From positions 51,499 through 115,498 of the forward strand of contig CAJFRT010000004.1 in the NCBI GenBank assembly GCA_904419525.1: DNA of 64,000 nt, written 5' to 3'. The position numbers were made by a program, and so were the translations under genes. Under the pieces are notes generated by a model. The model made no database searches, had not been told where the DNA came from, and worked only from the letters and a program-made list of their open reading frames with translations. Positions 15,347-23,089 of this stretch are shown piece by piece; the stretch's first letter is position 1, and each line of letters begins with the position of its first letter. This stretch comes from Candidatus Gallimonas merdae. GTDB lineage: Bacteria > Bacillota > Clostridia > Christensenellales > Borkfalkiaceae.

Positions 15347-17303
15347 ACAACTTACACTCGGCAGCTTGTTTGACGGCTCTGGCGGTTTCCCGCTCGGCGG
15401 GATACTTGCGGGAGTCCTGCCCGTATGGTCATCGGAGATAGAGCCGTTTGCCATACGGGTTACGACCAAGCGAATGCCGTTTTTGAAACATTATGGCGAT
15501 ATCAGCGGAATGGACGGCGGAAAAATCGAACCCGTAGACATCATCACATTCGGCTCGCCCTGCCAGGATATGAGCGTGGCAGGTAAAAGGAGCGGTTTGG
15601 ACGGGAGCAGGTCGTGCCTGTTCTACGAAGCCATCCGCATCGTCAAGGAAATGAGGAGAGCAACAAATGGAGAATATCCGAGATACATCGTCTGGGAAAA
15701 TGTCCCCGGCGCATTCTCAAGCAACGGCGGCTACGACTTTAAAGCCGTCCTCGAAGCGGTCATCGGTGTCGTGCAAGCGGATGCCGAGGTGCCTATGCCT
15801 GGTAAAGGCGGCTGGGCATATGCCGACTATATCGTGGGAGACGGATGGAGCGTTGCTTACAGAGTTCTTGACGCTCAATACTGGGGAGTTCCCCAGCGTA
15901 GGCGCAGAATCTACCTTGTCGCAGATTTTGCAGGTCGGGGTGCCGCAGACATACTATTTAAGTCAGAAGGCGTGTCAGGGTATTCTCCGGCGCGCTTCCG
16001 CGCGTGGCAAAGAGCTGCCAACCATATTGAGGATCGCGCTGGAACGCCAGGCATCGCTTTTGACGGATACAACGGCGCAGTAGACGAAACCGCATCTACG
16101 CTCGGCGTGAACTGTGGAGTGTCGTTCGGGCGCAACGGCGTGGTTGAAAACGAAAACGGGGCGGAGGTGTTCGAGAACCACAGCATGGACACGCGCTATA
16201 CGGGCCCCGTCACGGTCGCACAGACCGTTTCCGCGATGTACGGCATGGGCGGGAACAACCAGCCGTTCGTAGTCGAGGGCGAAACGCCGAAGACGCTCAA
16301 GATTCGTGCGGGCTGTGAAGGCGGCGGCAAGGGCGCGTTGGTGCAGGACAATAAGTCCGCCACGCTCTCGTGCAATAACGACCAGACCTTATTCGAGCCG
16401 GTGAGCTGGAACGGCGAGAAAGTGTCGCCGACCTTGACGAAACAGAACGCGGGCGGGAACCAGCGTATGCCGGACAAGGACAACTTCAACTGCGTGCTGG
16501 AGCCGTTCGGTATCTCCGCAAAGGATAGCAACGCAATGCGCTCGGCAAACCCAAAGAGCGGCATATATAAGGCAACGACCGCACGGACTCTGGACGGCAA
16601 CGGCGGCAGTCCCGCCTGTAACCAGGGTGGCATCGCCATTGTCTGTGTAGAGAATGGTGAACCCGCTATCTGTATTCAAGGCTCGATGATAGGGCGTAAG
16701 GACGAGAACGGTCCGCAGGGTGATGGCTTGAACGAGGACGTGTCGTTCACGCTCAATGCCACAGACCGCCATGCGGTGTACGCAATGACCACGGGCAGTT
16801 TCCAACAGGTGGAGGAGGGTAAGTCCCCAACGCTTATGGCGCGGGACTTCAAAGACCCGAACACCGTGTGCTACGGCATAGGCAGGGACGCGTTCAACCA
16901 GGGCAGAAACGCGAAGTTCACACCCTCGTTTGAAGAGGAACGCCAACCCACGCTCGTGGCGAAAGGTCCCGGCGCGGTGATGAATGGCGGCGAGAGTTTG
17001 TACACCGTGCGTAGGTTAACGCCAACCGAGTGCGCAAGATTACAAGGTTTCCCCGATTGGTGGTGCAGTAATCTGGAAACGCCGAAACCCACAGACGAAG
17101 AGGTCTATTTTTGGTACAAGGTCTTCAATACATATGCACGTGTGACGGGCGTGGGCAAGCCGAAGACGGCGAGGCAGATTCGTGCGTGGCTTGCCAACCC
17201 GCATACCGACTCGGCGGAGTATAAGATGTGGGGCAACGGCGTGGCTCTGCCGTGCGTATATTTTGTTTTGTCCGGAATTGTCTGGGCGAACGGCAAAGAT
17301 TGA
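15339..17303 (+). CDS. DNA (cytosine-5) methyltransferase with expanded target-recognition region
   Basis: 654 residues. C5 motifs: I SLFDGSGGFPLGG; IV GSPCQDMS with nucleophile Cys75; VI WENVPGA (Glu120); VIII YWGVPQRRRRIYLV; IX RRLTPTECARLQGFPDWW; X GNGVALPCVY. Between VIII and IX are roughly 350 residues of recurring short modules ending in phrases such as SPTLMARDFKDP, QPTLVAKGPGAV and ATLSCNND, typical of phage methylases whose stacked recognition modules can give several specificities. It overlaps the preceding methylase by 8 bp. Confidence 0.92.
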   Translation: MAKQLTLGSLFDGSGGFPLGGILAGVLPVWSSEIEPFAIRVTTKRMPFLKHYGDISGMDGGKIEPVDIITFGSPCQDMSVAGKRSGLDGSRSCLFYEAIRIVKEMRRATNGEYPRYIVWENVPGAFSSNGGYDFKAVLEAVIGVVQADAEVPMPGKGGWAYADYIVGDGWSVAYRVLDAQYWGVPQRRRRIYLVADFAGRGAADILFKSEGVSGYSPARFRAWQRAANHIEDRAGTPGIAFDGYNGAVDETASTLGVNCGVSFGRNGVVENENGAEVFENHSMDTRYTGPVTVAQTVSAMYGMGGNNQPFVVEGETPKTLKIRAGCEGGGKGALVQDNKSATLSCNNDQTLFEPVSWNGEKVSPTLTKQNAGGNQRMPDKDNFNCVLEPFGISAKDSNAMRSANPKSGIYKATTARTLDGNGGSPACNQGGIAIVCVENGEPAICIQGSMIGRKDENGPQGDGLNEDVSFTLNATDRHAVYAMTTGSFQQVEEGKSPTLMARDFKDPNTVCYGIGRDAFNQGRNAKFTPSFEEERQPTLVAKGPGAVMNGGESLYTVRRLTPTECARLQGFPDWWCSNLETPKPTDEEVYFWYKVFNTYARVTGVGKPKTARQIRAWLANPHTDSAEYKMWGNGVALPCVYFVLSGIVWANGKD

Positions 17304-17376
17304 GTGAGAAATGACTTGCTATTTTTCGGCATTAGAGTGATATATGGTACACCGAAAGATAGGAGGTAGGAAGGAA

Positions 17377-17781
17377 ATGCCCAAAGAACCTACAAGGGCG
17401 CAAATCGATGCGCTCAAAGTAACCTTTGCACCGGGGACAAGGGTGCGGCTCATTGAGATGGATGACACGCAAGCCCCGCCCATTGGCACGGAGGGAAACG
17501 TGATAGCGGTGGACGATATCGGCACCATTCATGTGCAATGGGACAACGGCTCATCGCTCGGCGTGGTGTACGGCGAGGATAAGATAGAGATGTTGGACAG
17601 CGTGGAAACCATCTGCTACGGCCAACGCCGCAAATGGAAAACGCGCAGCGAGGCACTCGCATTCTTCACGGATTGTATGCTCAATTCTGAGGGTGCGGAG
17701 CAGGAACGATACCTCGAAATTTACATTGATTTGATGGCTGGGAAAACGCTCTGTTTGGACGAAAAATCAGCCAAAAAATAG
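17377..17781 (+). CDS. DUF4314 domain protein
   Basis: 134 residues. FAPGTRVRLIEMDDTQAPPI then GTEGNVIAVDDIGTIHVQWD is the DUF4314 beta-barrel; the C-terminal half (CYGQRRKWKTRSEALAFFTD, SEGAEQERYLEIYIDL) is the helical segment often fused to it in mobile elements. Function unknown. ATG17377 is chosen because AGGAGG lies 10 nt upstream; the earlier ATG17344 precedes that SD. Confidence 0.75.
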   Translation: MPKEPTRAQIDALKVTFAPGTRVRLIEMDDTQAPPIGTEGNVIAVDDIGTIHVQWDNGSSLGVVYGEDKIEMLDSVETICYGQRRKWKTRSEALAFFTDCMLNSEGAEQERYLEIYIDLMAGKTLCLDEKSAKK

Positions 17782-17836
17782 CCCGAAAAATATCAAAAAA
17801 AATAAATATTTATTATCGAATATCGGCGCAAATAGA

Positions 17837-17876
17837 CTGGATATATGTGTGTTTTAGAGGTAATATACACCTACAA
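17837..17876 (+). promoter_or_regulatory. Element promoter repeat, copy 1 (before amidoligase)
   Basis: A 40-bp unit 39/40 identical to 19609-19648. TGGATA and TAATAT are spaced by 17 bp, resembling a divergent -35/-10 pair; GTGT...ACAC flanks are also present. Likely promoter for the amidoligase unit. Confidence 0.6.
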
Positions 17877-17899
17877 TTAAGAACGGAGGACACCTCGAA

Positions 17900-18850
17900 A
17901 TGAAGAACACACAAAGGCAAATCGAAGGCATGAAAAAGCAGACCATCGGCGTTGAAATCGAGATGGCTGACATCACCAGGCAGAAGGCAATCAAGGTGGT
18001 TGCAAACTACTTTGGAACGGGCAACACGGTCCGCCACGATGGCGGGAGCTACGATGCCTGGAGCTGCCTTGACAACCAGAACAGGAGATGGATGATAACG
18101 CGCGATGTTAGCATCCGCGCCGACAGGGACGAGGAGAAAGCCGAGCTTGCAACGCCCATCCTTAAATACGAGGATATTGAGGACTTGCAAAAGATAGCCA
18201 GGCAGCTCCGCCACGCTGGTGCGGTTTCCAACCCCAACCACGGTTGCGGCGTTCACATCCACATCGGTGCGAACGGACACACGGCAAAGACACTTCGCAA
18301 CCTTGTCAACATCATGGCGAGTCACGAGCCGCTCCTCAAAGAGAGCTTGAAACTTGACAGCTACCGCGTCAGCAATTATTGCAAGATGGTAGACTCAAAG
18401 TTCTTAAAAGAGGTCAACAAAAAGAAACCCACTTCGATGTCGGCACTCGCGGACATTTGGTACAACACCCAGAGCGATAGCTACCGTTCAAGAAGCTCGC
18501 ACTACAACGGTTCGCGCTACCACATGACCAACCTCCACGCGACCTTCACGAAAGGCACGATTGAGTTCCGACTCTTCCAGTTCGACAACCCTTCGCTGGA
18601 CAAGAAAGGCGGCATCCACGCAGGACAGCTCAAGAGCTACATCCAGCTTTGCCTGGCACTTTCCGAAATGGCGAAAGAGGTGAGCAAGGCGAGCAGCCGC
18701 CCTCAACAGAACGAGAATCCGAAGTACGCGATGCGCACCTGGCTTTTGAGGCTTGGGTTCATCGGCGATGAGTTCGCAACGGCAAGGGAAATCCTCACGC
18801 GCAACCTTCGCGGCGATGCGGCTTTCAGAAGCGGCACAAGGGCTTGCTAA
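17900..18850 (+). CDS. Amidoligase-family enzyme
   Basis: 316 residues. Glutamine-synthetase/GCS-fold amidoligase motifs: TIGVEIEMADI (metal-binding Glu-x-Glu), then DVSI...AELATPILKY, CGVHIHIGANG (HxH) and GTIEFRLFQFDNP. The family makes ATP-dependent amide bonds between a carboxylate and an amine; the substrate is unknown. The neighbouring cyclotransferase fold gene and zinc-ribbon gene form one operon with it between a repeat promoter and a terminator. Phage amidoligases have been proposed to modify peptides or cell-wall material, but nothing here identifies the target. AACGGAGGAC precedes ATG17900. Confidence 0.82.
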   Translation: MKNTQRQIEGMKKQTIGVEIEMADITRQKAIKVVANYFGTGNTVRHDGGSYDAWSCLDNQNRRWMITRDVSIRADRDEEKAELATPILKYEDIEDLQKIARQLRHAGAVSNPNHGCGVHIHIGANGHTAKTLRNLVNIMASHEPLLKESLKLDSYRVSNYCKMVDSKFLKEVNKKKPTSMSALADIWYNTQSDSYRSRSSHYNGSRYHMTNLHATFTKGTIEFRLFQFDNPSLDKKGGIHAGQLKSYIQLCLALSEMAKEVSKASSRPQQNENPKYAMRTWLLRLGFIGDEFATAREILTRNLRGDAAFRSGTRAC

Positions 18851-18865
18851 AGGGGGGTGACGGAA

Positions 18866-19324
18866 ATGAGATATTACCTCGCATACGGCAGCAACCTCAA
18901 CCTCGACCAGATGCAGTATAGGTGTCCGAAAGCGACACCTATCGGCACGGCGGTCCTTAAGGGATATGAGCTACTCTTTAAGGGTAGCAAGACAGGTTCC
19001 TACCTCACGATTGAAAAGAACGAAAACGAGTATGTCCCCGTAGGCGTGTGGGAAGTGAACGAGGCGGAGGAGCGCAGGCTCGACATCTACGAAGGGTATC
19101 CGAACTTTTACTACAAAAAGGACATCGAGGTCTTGCTCAAGGACTGGGACGGCAAGCGGCGCAAAATAAACGCTTTCGTCTACATCATGCACGAGGACAG
19201 ACCGCTCGGTGAACCGAGCCTGTTCTATATCCGCGCTTGCGCGGAGGGGTACAGGAGTTTCGGGTTCAAGCTCGAACATATCCGCAAAGCATTAGAAAAA
19301 TCAGTCAAAGGAGATAAACGATAA
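18866..19324 (+). CDS. Gamma-glutamylcyclotransferase-fold (AIG2-like) protein
   Basis: 152 residues. YYLAYGSNLNLDQMQYRCP is the GGCT substrate loop, followed by VPVGVWEVNEAEERRLDIYE whose Glu-rich region supplies the catalytic acid, and YPNFYYKKDIEV. Such enzymes release 5-oxoproline from gamma-glutamyl amines and recur next to amidoligases, where they are thought to undo or trim the amide products. ATG18866 is chosen with GGGGGG upstream; GTG18857 lies within that SD. The stop shares a base with the next start. Confidence 0.83.
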   Translation: MRYYLAYGSNLNLDQMQYRCPKATPIGTAVLKGYELLFKGSKTGSYLTIEKNENEYVPVGVWEVNEAEERRLDIYEGYPNFYYKKDIEVLLKDWDGKRRKINAFVYIMHEDRPLGEPSLFYIRACAEGYRSFGFKLEHIRKALEKSVKGDKR

Positions 19325-19527
19325 TGAAAGAAATCATCAAAACCATCTGCCCGAAATGCGGCAAAGAGTACACAGGCGCACCTGCGCTTTCCAGGCTGGA
19401 CAACACGACCCTCGTCTGCCCCGAATGCGGTACGAGGGAGGCACTCGAAAGCATAGGAACGCCGAGCGATGAAATTGAAAGCATCGTTGCGGTTTTACAC
19501 CACCACAACCTCGGAACAGAGGACTAA
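19324..19527 (+). CDS. Small zinc-ribbon protein
   Basis: 67 residues with two knuckles, ICPKCGKEY and LVCPECGTRE, forming a C-x2-C...C-x2-C zinc ribbon. It starts on the last base of the upstream TAA (TAATG), so it is translationally coupled to the cyclotransferase gene. Role unknown; perhaps a substrate or regulatory partner of the amidoligase pair. A terminator follows. Confidence 0.68.
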   Translation: MKEIIKTICPKCGKEYTGAPALSRLDNTTLVCPECGTREALESIGTPSDEIESIVAVLHHHNLGTED

Positions 19528-19540
19528 AAAGAATCCCAGA

Positions 19541-19565
19541 AAGGCTGCCGAAAGGCGGCTTTTTT
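19541..19565 (+). terminator. Intrinsic terminator closing the amidoligase operon
   Basis: GCTGCC-GAAA-GGCGGC (19544-19549 with 19554-19559) with flanking AAG/TTT pairs and a T6 tract. Confidence 0.82.
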
Positions 19566-19608
19566 GGTGCAAAAAATATATATTTCTCGGAAATAGTGGC
19601 GGTATTCG

Positions 19609-19648
19609 CTGGATATATGTGTGTTTTAGAGTTAATATACACCTACAA
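19609..19648 (+). promoter_or_regulatory. Element promoter repeat, copy 2
   Basis: Differs from 17837-17876 at one base. TGGATA-N17-TAATAT architecture is kept. It precedes the small gene at 19669. Confidence 0.6.
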
Positions 19649-19668
19649 AAAGCGAAGGAGAAATGACC

Positions 19669-19851
19669 ATGAAAAAGTACCTCAAGCAAATCAAAGCTAT
19701 CAAGACCGAGAACGATTTTAAAGATGCGCACATCGCCATCTGCCAGGCTTGCTCAAGCTACGAGCTGACCTGGTCGGAGTTCGAGAAACTCCTTGTCGCC
19801 CTGCGCAAGGTTAGGGTAGAAAAGGGGTTCAAGCGGGGCGCGAGCATCTAA
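19669..19851 (+). CDS. Small alpha-helical element protein
   Basis: 60 residues: KYLKQIKAIKTENDFKDAHI, then YELTWSEFEKLLVALRKV. No recognised domain; two amphipathic helices. ATG19669 is preferred over ATG19663 because GAAGGAG lies about 8 nt before it. It is a one-gene unit with its own repeat promoter and terminator, inserted between the amidoligase operon and the large terminase. Confidence 0.6.
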   Translation: MKKYLKQIKAIKTENDFKDAHIAICQACSSYELTWSEFEKLLVALRKVRVEKGFKRGASI

Positions 19852-19881
19852 AACGACAACATTCGACAACAACCGACAGAA

Positions 19882-19912
19882 AAGACTGCTTAATATTAGG
19901 CGGTCTTTTTTC
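19882..19912 (+). terminator. Intrinsic terminator upstream of terL
   Basis: AAGACTGC (19882-19889) pairs with GCGGTCTT (19900-19907) through one G-T pair, followed by T6. Confidence 0.8.
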
Positions 19913-19930
19913 GTTGCATCATAAAGGGAG

Positions 19931-21541
19931 GTGAGCGGCATCAGAAAGCTCAAGAAATACACGCCGACAAAGTTCAAAGCAAAGGACTCGGTCTATAACA
20001 AAGCAGCGGCGGACTATGCCGTGAACTTTATAGAATGCCTCTGCCATACCAAAGGCACGTGGGCGGGCAAGCCGTTCGAGCTTATCGATTGGCAGGAACG
20101 CATTATCCGCGACATATTCGGCATCCTAAAGCCGAACGGCTACCGCCAATTCAATACGGCGTACATCGAGATACCGAAAAAACAGGGCAAGTCCGAGCTT
20201 GCGGCGGCGGTCGCGCTGCTACTCACTTGCGGTGACGGTGAGGAACGCGCGGAGGTGTACGGTTGTGCGGCGGACAGGCAACAGGCATCCATCGTGTTCG
20301 AAGTCGCGGCAGACATGGTGCGTATGTGCCCCGCGCTCAACCGCAGGGTGAAGATACTTTCGGCAACAAAGCGCATCATCTATACGCCAACGAACAGCTT
20401 TTACCAGGTGCTTTCGGCGGAGGCGTACAGTAAGCACGGGTTCAATATCCACGGCGTGGTTTTTGACGAACTGCACACGCAGCCGAACAGAAAGCTGTTC
20501 GATGTCATGACCAAAGGCTCCGGCGATGCCCGAATGCAACCGCTATACTTTCTGATCACCACGGCGGGAACGGATACACATTCCATCTGCTACGAAACGC
20601 ACCAGAAGGCGAAAGATATACTCGAAGGCAGGAAAATCGACCCCACATTCTATCCCGTCATCTACGGCGCGGAGGAAGGGGACGATTGGACGAGTCCCTC
20701 CGTGTGGAAGAAAGCGAACCCTTCGCTTGGTATCACGGTCGGGCTGGACAAGGTCAAAGCGGCGTGCGAATCGGCAAAGCAGAACCCGGCAGAGGAGAAC
20801 TCGTTTCGCCAGCTACGCTTAAACCAGTGGGTGAAACAGGCGGTGCGCTGGATGCCGATGGAGAAGTGGGACAAATGCCAAGTCGCAATCGATGAGGAAG
20901 AGCTGGAAGGGCGCATTTGCTATGGCGGGCTTGACCTGTCCTCGTCAACGGATATTACGGCGTTTGTGCTGGTGTTCCCGCCGGAGGACGAGAATGGGAA
21001 ATACATCATTCTGCCGTATTTCTGGATACCCGAAGAGAACATCACGTTGCGCGTAAACCGTGACCACGTTCCCTATGATTTGTGGCAACGGCTGGGGTAT
21101 CTGGAAACGACCGAGGGCAACGTGGTGCATTACGGCTACATCGAAAAGTTCATCGAGCGGCTGGGTGAGAAATACCATATCCGCGAGATAGCGTTCGACA
21201 GATGGGGCGCGGTGCAGATGGTGCAGAACCTCGAAGGCATGGGGTTCACGGTCGTGCCGTTCGGACAGGGGTTCAAGGATATGTCCCCGCCGACAAAGGA
21301 GCTGATGAAACTCGTGCTGGAACAGAAGATAGCGCACAACGGTCACCCCGTTCTGCATTGGATGATGGACAACATCTATATCCGCACTGACCCTGCGGGC
21401 AACATCAAGCCGGACAAAGAAAAATCCACGGAGAAGATAGACGGCGCGGTCGCAACAATCATGGCTTTGGACAGAGCCATTCGTTGCGGCAACGACCATT
21501 CGGAGTCCGTGTATGATACGCGCGGTATCTTGTTCATTTGA
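19931..21541 (+). CDS. terL: Terminase large subunit
   Basis: About 536 residues. ATPase: PKKQGKSELAAA (Walker A, about residues 82-88) and HGVVFDELHTQ (Walker B); nuclease: GLDLSSSTDITAFVLV, FDRWGAVQMV and KIDGAVATIMALDRA supply the RNase H-like acids. It cuts concatemers and drives DNA into the prohead. Start is doubtful: GTG19931 overlaps the strong SD GGGAGGTGA (19926-19934), whereas an ATC at 19940 sits at normal SD spacing in the same frame, as ATG does in this element's other GGAGGTGA-led genes. Confidence 0.94.
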   Translation: MSGIRKLKKYTPTKFKAKDSVYNKAAADYAVNFIECLCHTKGTWAGKPFELIDWQERIIRDIFGILKPNGYRQFNTAYIEIPKKQGKSELAAAVALLLTCGDGEERAEVYGCAADRQQASIVFEVAADMVRMCPALNRRVKILSATKRIIYTPTNSFYQVLSAEAYSKHGFNIHGVVFDELHTQPNRKLFDVMTKGSGDARMQPLYFLITTAGTDTHSICYETHQKAKDILEGRKIDPTFYPVIYGAEEGDDWTSPSVWKKANPSLGITVGLDKVKAACESAKQNPAEENSFRQLRLNQWVKQAVRWMPMEKWDKCQVAIDEEELEGRICYGGLDLSSSTDITAFVLVFPPEDENGKYIILPYFWIPEENITLRVNRDHVPYDLWQRLGYLETTEGNVVHYGYIEKFIERLGEKYHIREIAFDRWGAVQMVQNLEGMGFTVVPFGQGFKDMSPPTKELMKLVLEQKIAHNGHPVLHWMMDNIYIRTDPAGNIKPDKEKSTEKIDGAVATIMALDRAIRCGNDHSESVYDTRGILFI

Positions 21542-21613
21542 CTTTTTCGTCCAACATAATATCAAATCGTCCAAATCAAGTATTTCTTTGGACGAAAAAA
21601 TCATCCAAAGCTC

Positions 21614-21666
21614 TTGACAAACTACTTCCACAGAAGTATAATATAGAAAAGATAACTCTGTGGAAG
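21614..21666 (+). promoter_or_regulatory. Consensus promoter with overlapping inverted-repeat operator
   Basis: TTGACA (21614-21619), 17 bp, TATAAT (21637-21642). CTTCCACAG (21625-21633, in the spacer) and CTGTGGAAG (21658-21666, past the start point) form an inverted repeat. A regulator bound there, plausibly the HTH antitoxin, would block the promoter. Confidence 0.85.
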
Positions 21667-21683
21667 TATAGGAGGTTGGCGAA

Positions 21684-22361
21684 ATGGGTAAGATTATTCT
21701 ATATCATGGTTCACCGGAGATCGTGGAGCGGCCCGAATATGGAAAGGGAAAACCATACAACGATTATGGGAAAGGGTTTTATTGTACTGAGCATTTAGAG
21801 CTTGCTAAAGAATGGGCGTGTACTGAAAATGTGGATGGATATGCTAACCGTTACGAAATCGATACGGTTGGATTGTCTATTCTTAACTTGTCTTCGGAAA
21901 GATATACGATTTTGAATTGGCTTGCGCTTTTGATGCAGCACAGACGTGCGCGGTTATCCACGCCTATTGCAAGGCGGGGAAAAGAATATCTAATTCAAAA
22001 TTTCCTGCCGGAGTATCAAAACTATGATATTATTGTCGGATATCGTGCGGATGACTCGTATTTTTCATTTGCGCGGTCGTTTGTAGGCAATGAAATATCT
22101 CTCAAACAACTGGGTTATGCCATGAAACTCGGCAAGCTCGGAGAACAGTTCGTTTTGAAATCGCCAAAGGCATTTGAAGCAATCAAGTTCCTCGATTATA
22201 CGGTAGCGGACAATACTATCTATTATGCCAAGCGAAAGGCGAGAGATGACGAGGCGAGGGAAGCGTACCAGAAAGAGCTTGAGAACGAGGACTTGGAGGG
22301 TATCTTTATGCGTGATATAATTCGGGAGGAGATAAAGCAAGATGACCCGCGCTTACGCTGA
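21684..22361 (+). CDS. DUF3990-like ADP-ribosyltransferase-fold toxin
   Basis: 225 residues. IILYHGSPEIVERPEYGKGK then NDYGKGFYCTEHLELAKEWA matches DUF3990, a group with an ADP-ribosyltransferase-like NAD-binding fold (Tyr-His-Gly-Ser and the Gly-Lys-Gly-Phe-Tyr loop). The target is unknown. It overlaps by 20 bp the HTH gene that usually accompanies this family, and the pair has its own consensus promoter and terminator within the late operon. AT-richer than the flanking terL and portal genes, so probably a recent insertion (moron). SD AGGAGG lies upstream of ATG21684. Confidence 0.78.
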   Translation: MGKIILYHGSPEIVERPEYGKGKPYNDYGKGFYCTEHLELAKEWACTENVDGYANRYEIDTVGLSILNLSSERYTILNWLALLMQHRRARLSTPIARRGKEYLIQNFLPEYQNYDIIVGYRADDSYFSFARSFVGNEISLKQLGYAMKLGKLGEQFVLKSPKAFEAIKFLDYTVADNTIYYAKRKARDDEAREAYQKELENEDLEGIFMRDIIREEIKQDDPRLR

Positions 22362-22998
22362 AACATACTTAAATGATGCCATGCATAATCTTGGCGAGGC
22401 GTTTGACTATGCCGTAAACTCGTGTAATTTTACAGCAGACGGGTTTATGGAATTGTTCATCGCAAGCGGATTTGCCGACCGATTCGGCAAGGGCAATCCG
22501 AAAGTAGTTTCAGGAATGTCCGGTACAGAGCTTGTGATGGAAGTGGTCGAGAAAAGCGGAATGGTAAGGGAATTCCCTGCGGTTCAAATTGAATATGACT
22601 GCTCAGCCGAATACTGGTGCGGCTGGATATTGGCATATTATCAATGGTTTACAGCCAGGTCTTTCCGTGACATTCATGCGTGTGTCACGATGCAAGAGGT
22701 ATTGAAGTTATATCCCGTCATGCATGAGGCGGCAGAAGAAAAGTTTGTGGATACCGTTAACGCAATTATCGGTCGCAAAAATATACAGACAAAACTGCAA
22801 TGGCAACGTAAGCAATGCGGTTATTCACAGCGTGAATTGGCAGATAAATCGGGGGTAAACCTGCGTACCTTGCAACAATACGAATCAGGTGCAAAAGATA
22901 TCAATAAGGCTTCTGCACAAACGATAGTGGCGCTTGCAAATGTTCTCGGATGTAAGGCAGAGGATTTGTTGCAGCCGAATAACGAAATCGCAGAATAA
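22342..22998 (+). CDS. HTH (XRE) antitoxin-like partner of the DUF3990 protein
   Basis: 218 residues. The N-terminal ~140 residues (YLNDAMHNLGEAFDYAVN, KVVSGMSGTELVMEVV, EYWCGWILAYYQWFTARSF) form the domain that normally goes with DUF3990 toxins. Residues ~150-215 are an XRE-type HTH: QRKQCGYSQRELADKSGVNL, RTLQQYESGAKDINKAS, IVALANVLGCKAEDLL. Likely neutralises the toxin and autoregulates through the inverted repeat at the promoter. Translation is coupled by the 20-bp overlap. Confidence 0.78.
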   Translation: MTRAYAETYLNDAMHNLGEAFDYAVNSCNFTADGFMELFIASGFADRFGKGNPKVVSGMSGTELVMEVVEKSGMVREFPAVQIEYDCSAEYWCGWILAYYQWFTARSFRDIHACVTMQEVLKLYPVMHEAAEEKFVDTVNAIIGRKNIQTKLQWQRKQCGYSQRELADKSGVNLRTLQQYESGAKDINKASAQTIVALANVLGCKAEDLLQPNNEIAE

Positions 22999-23027
22999 TA
23001 ACAGGAAACAACTAAATGAATACAATT

Positions 23028-23058
23028 AAGCATCTATCCCAAGCGGATAGGTGCTTTT
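23028..23058 (+). terminator. Intrinsic terminator closing the toxin-antitoxin cassette
   Basis: AAGCATCTATCC (23028-23039) pairs with GGATAGGTGCTT (23045-23056), then TT. It would also block read-through from terL into portal unless antitermination occurs. Confidence 0.78.
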
Positions 23059-23089
23059 CTTATGCCAATTTTTGAGGAGGATTCAATAG

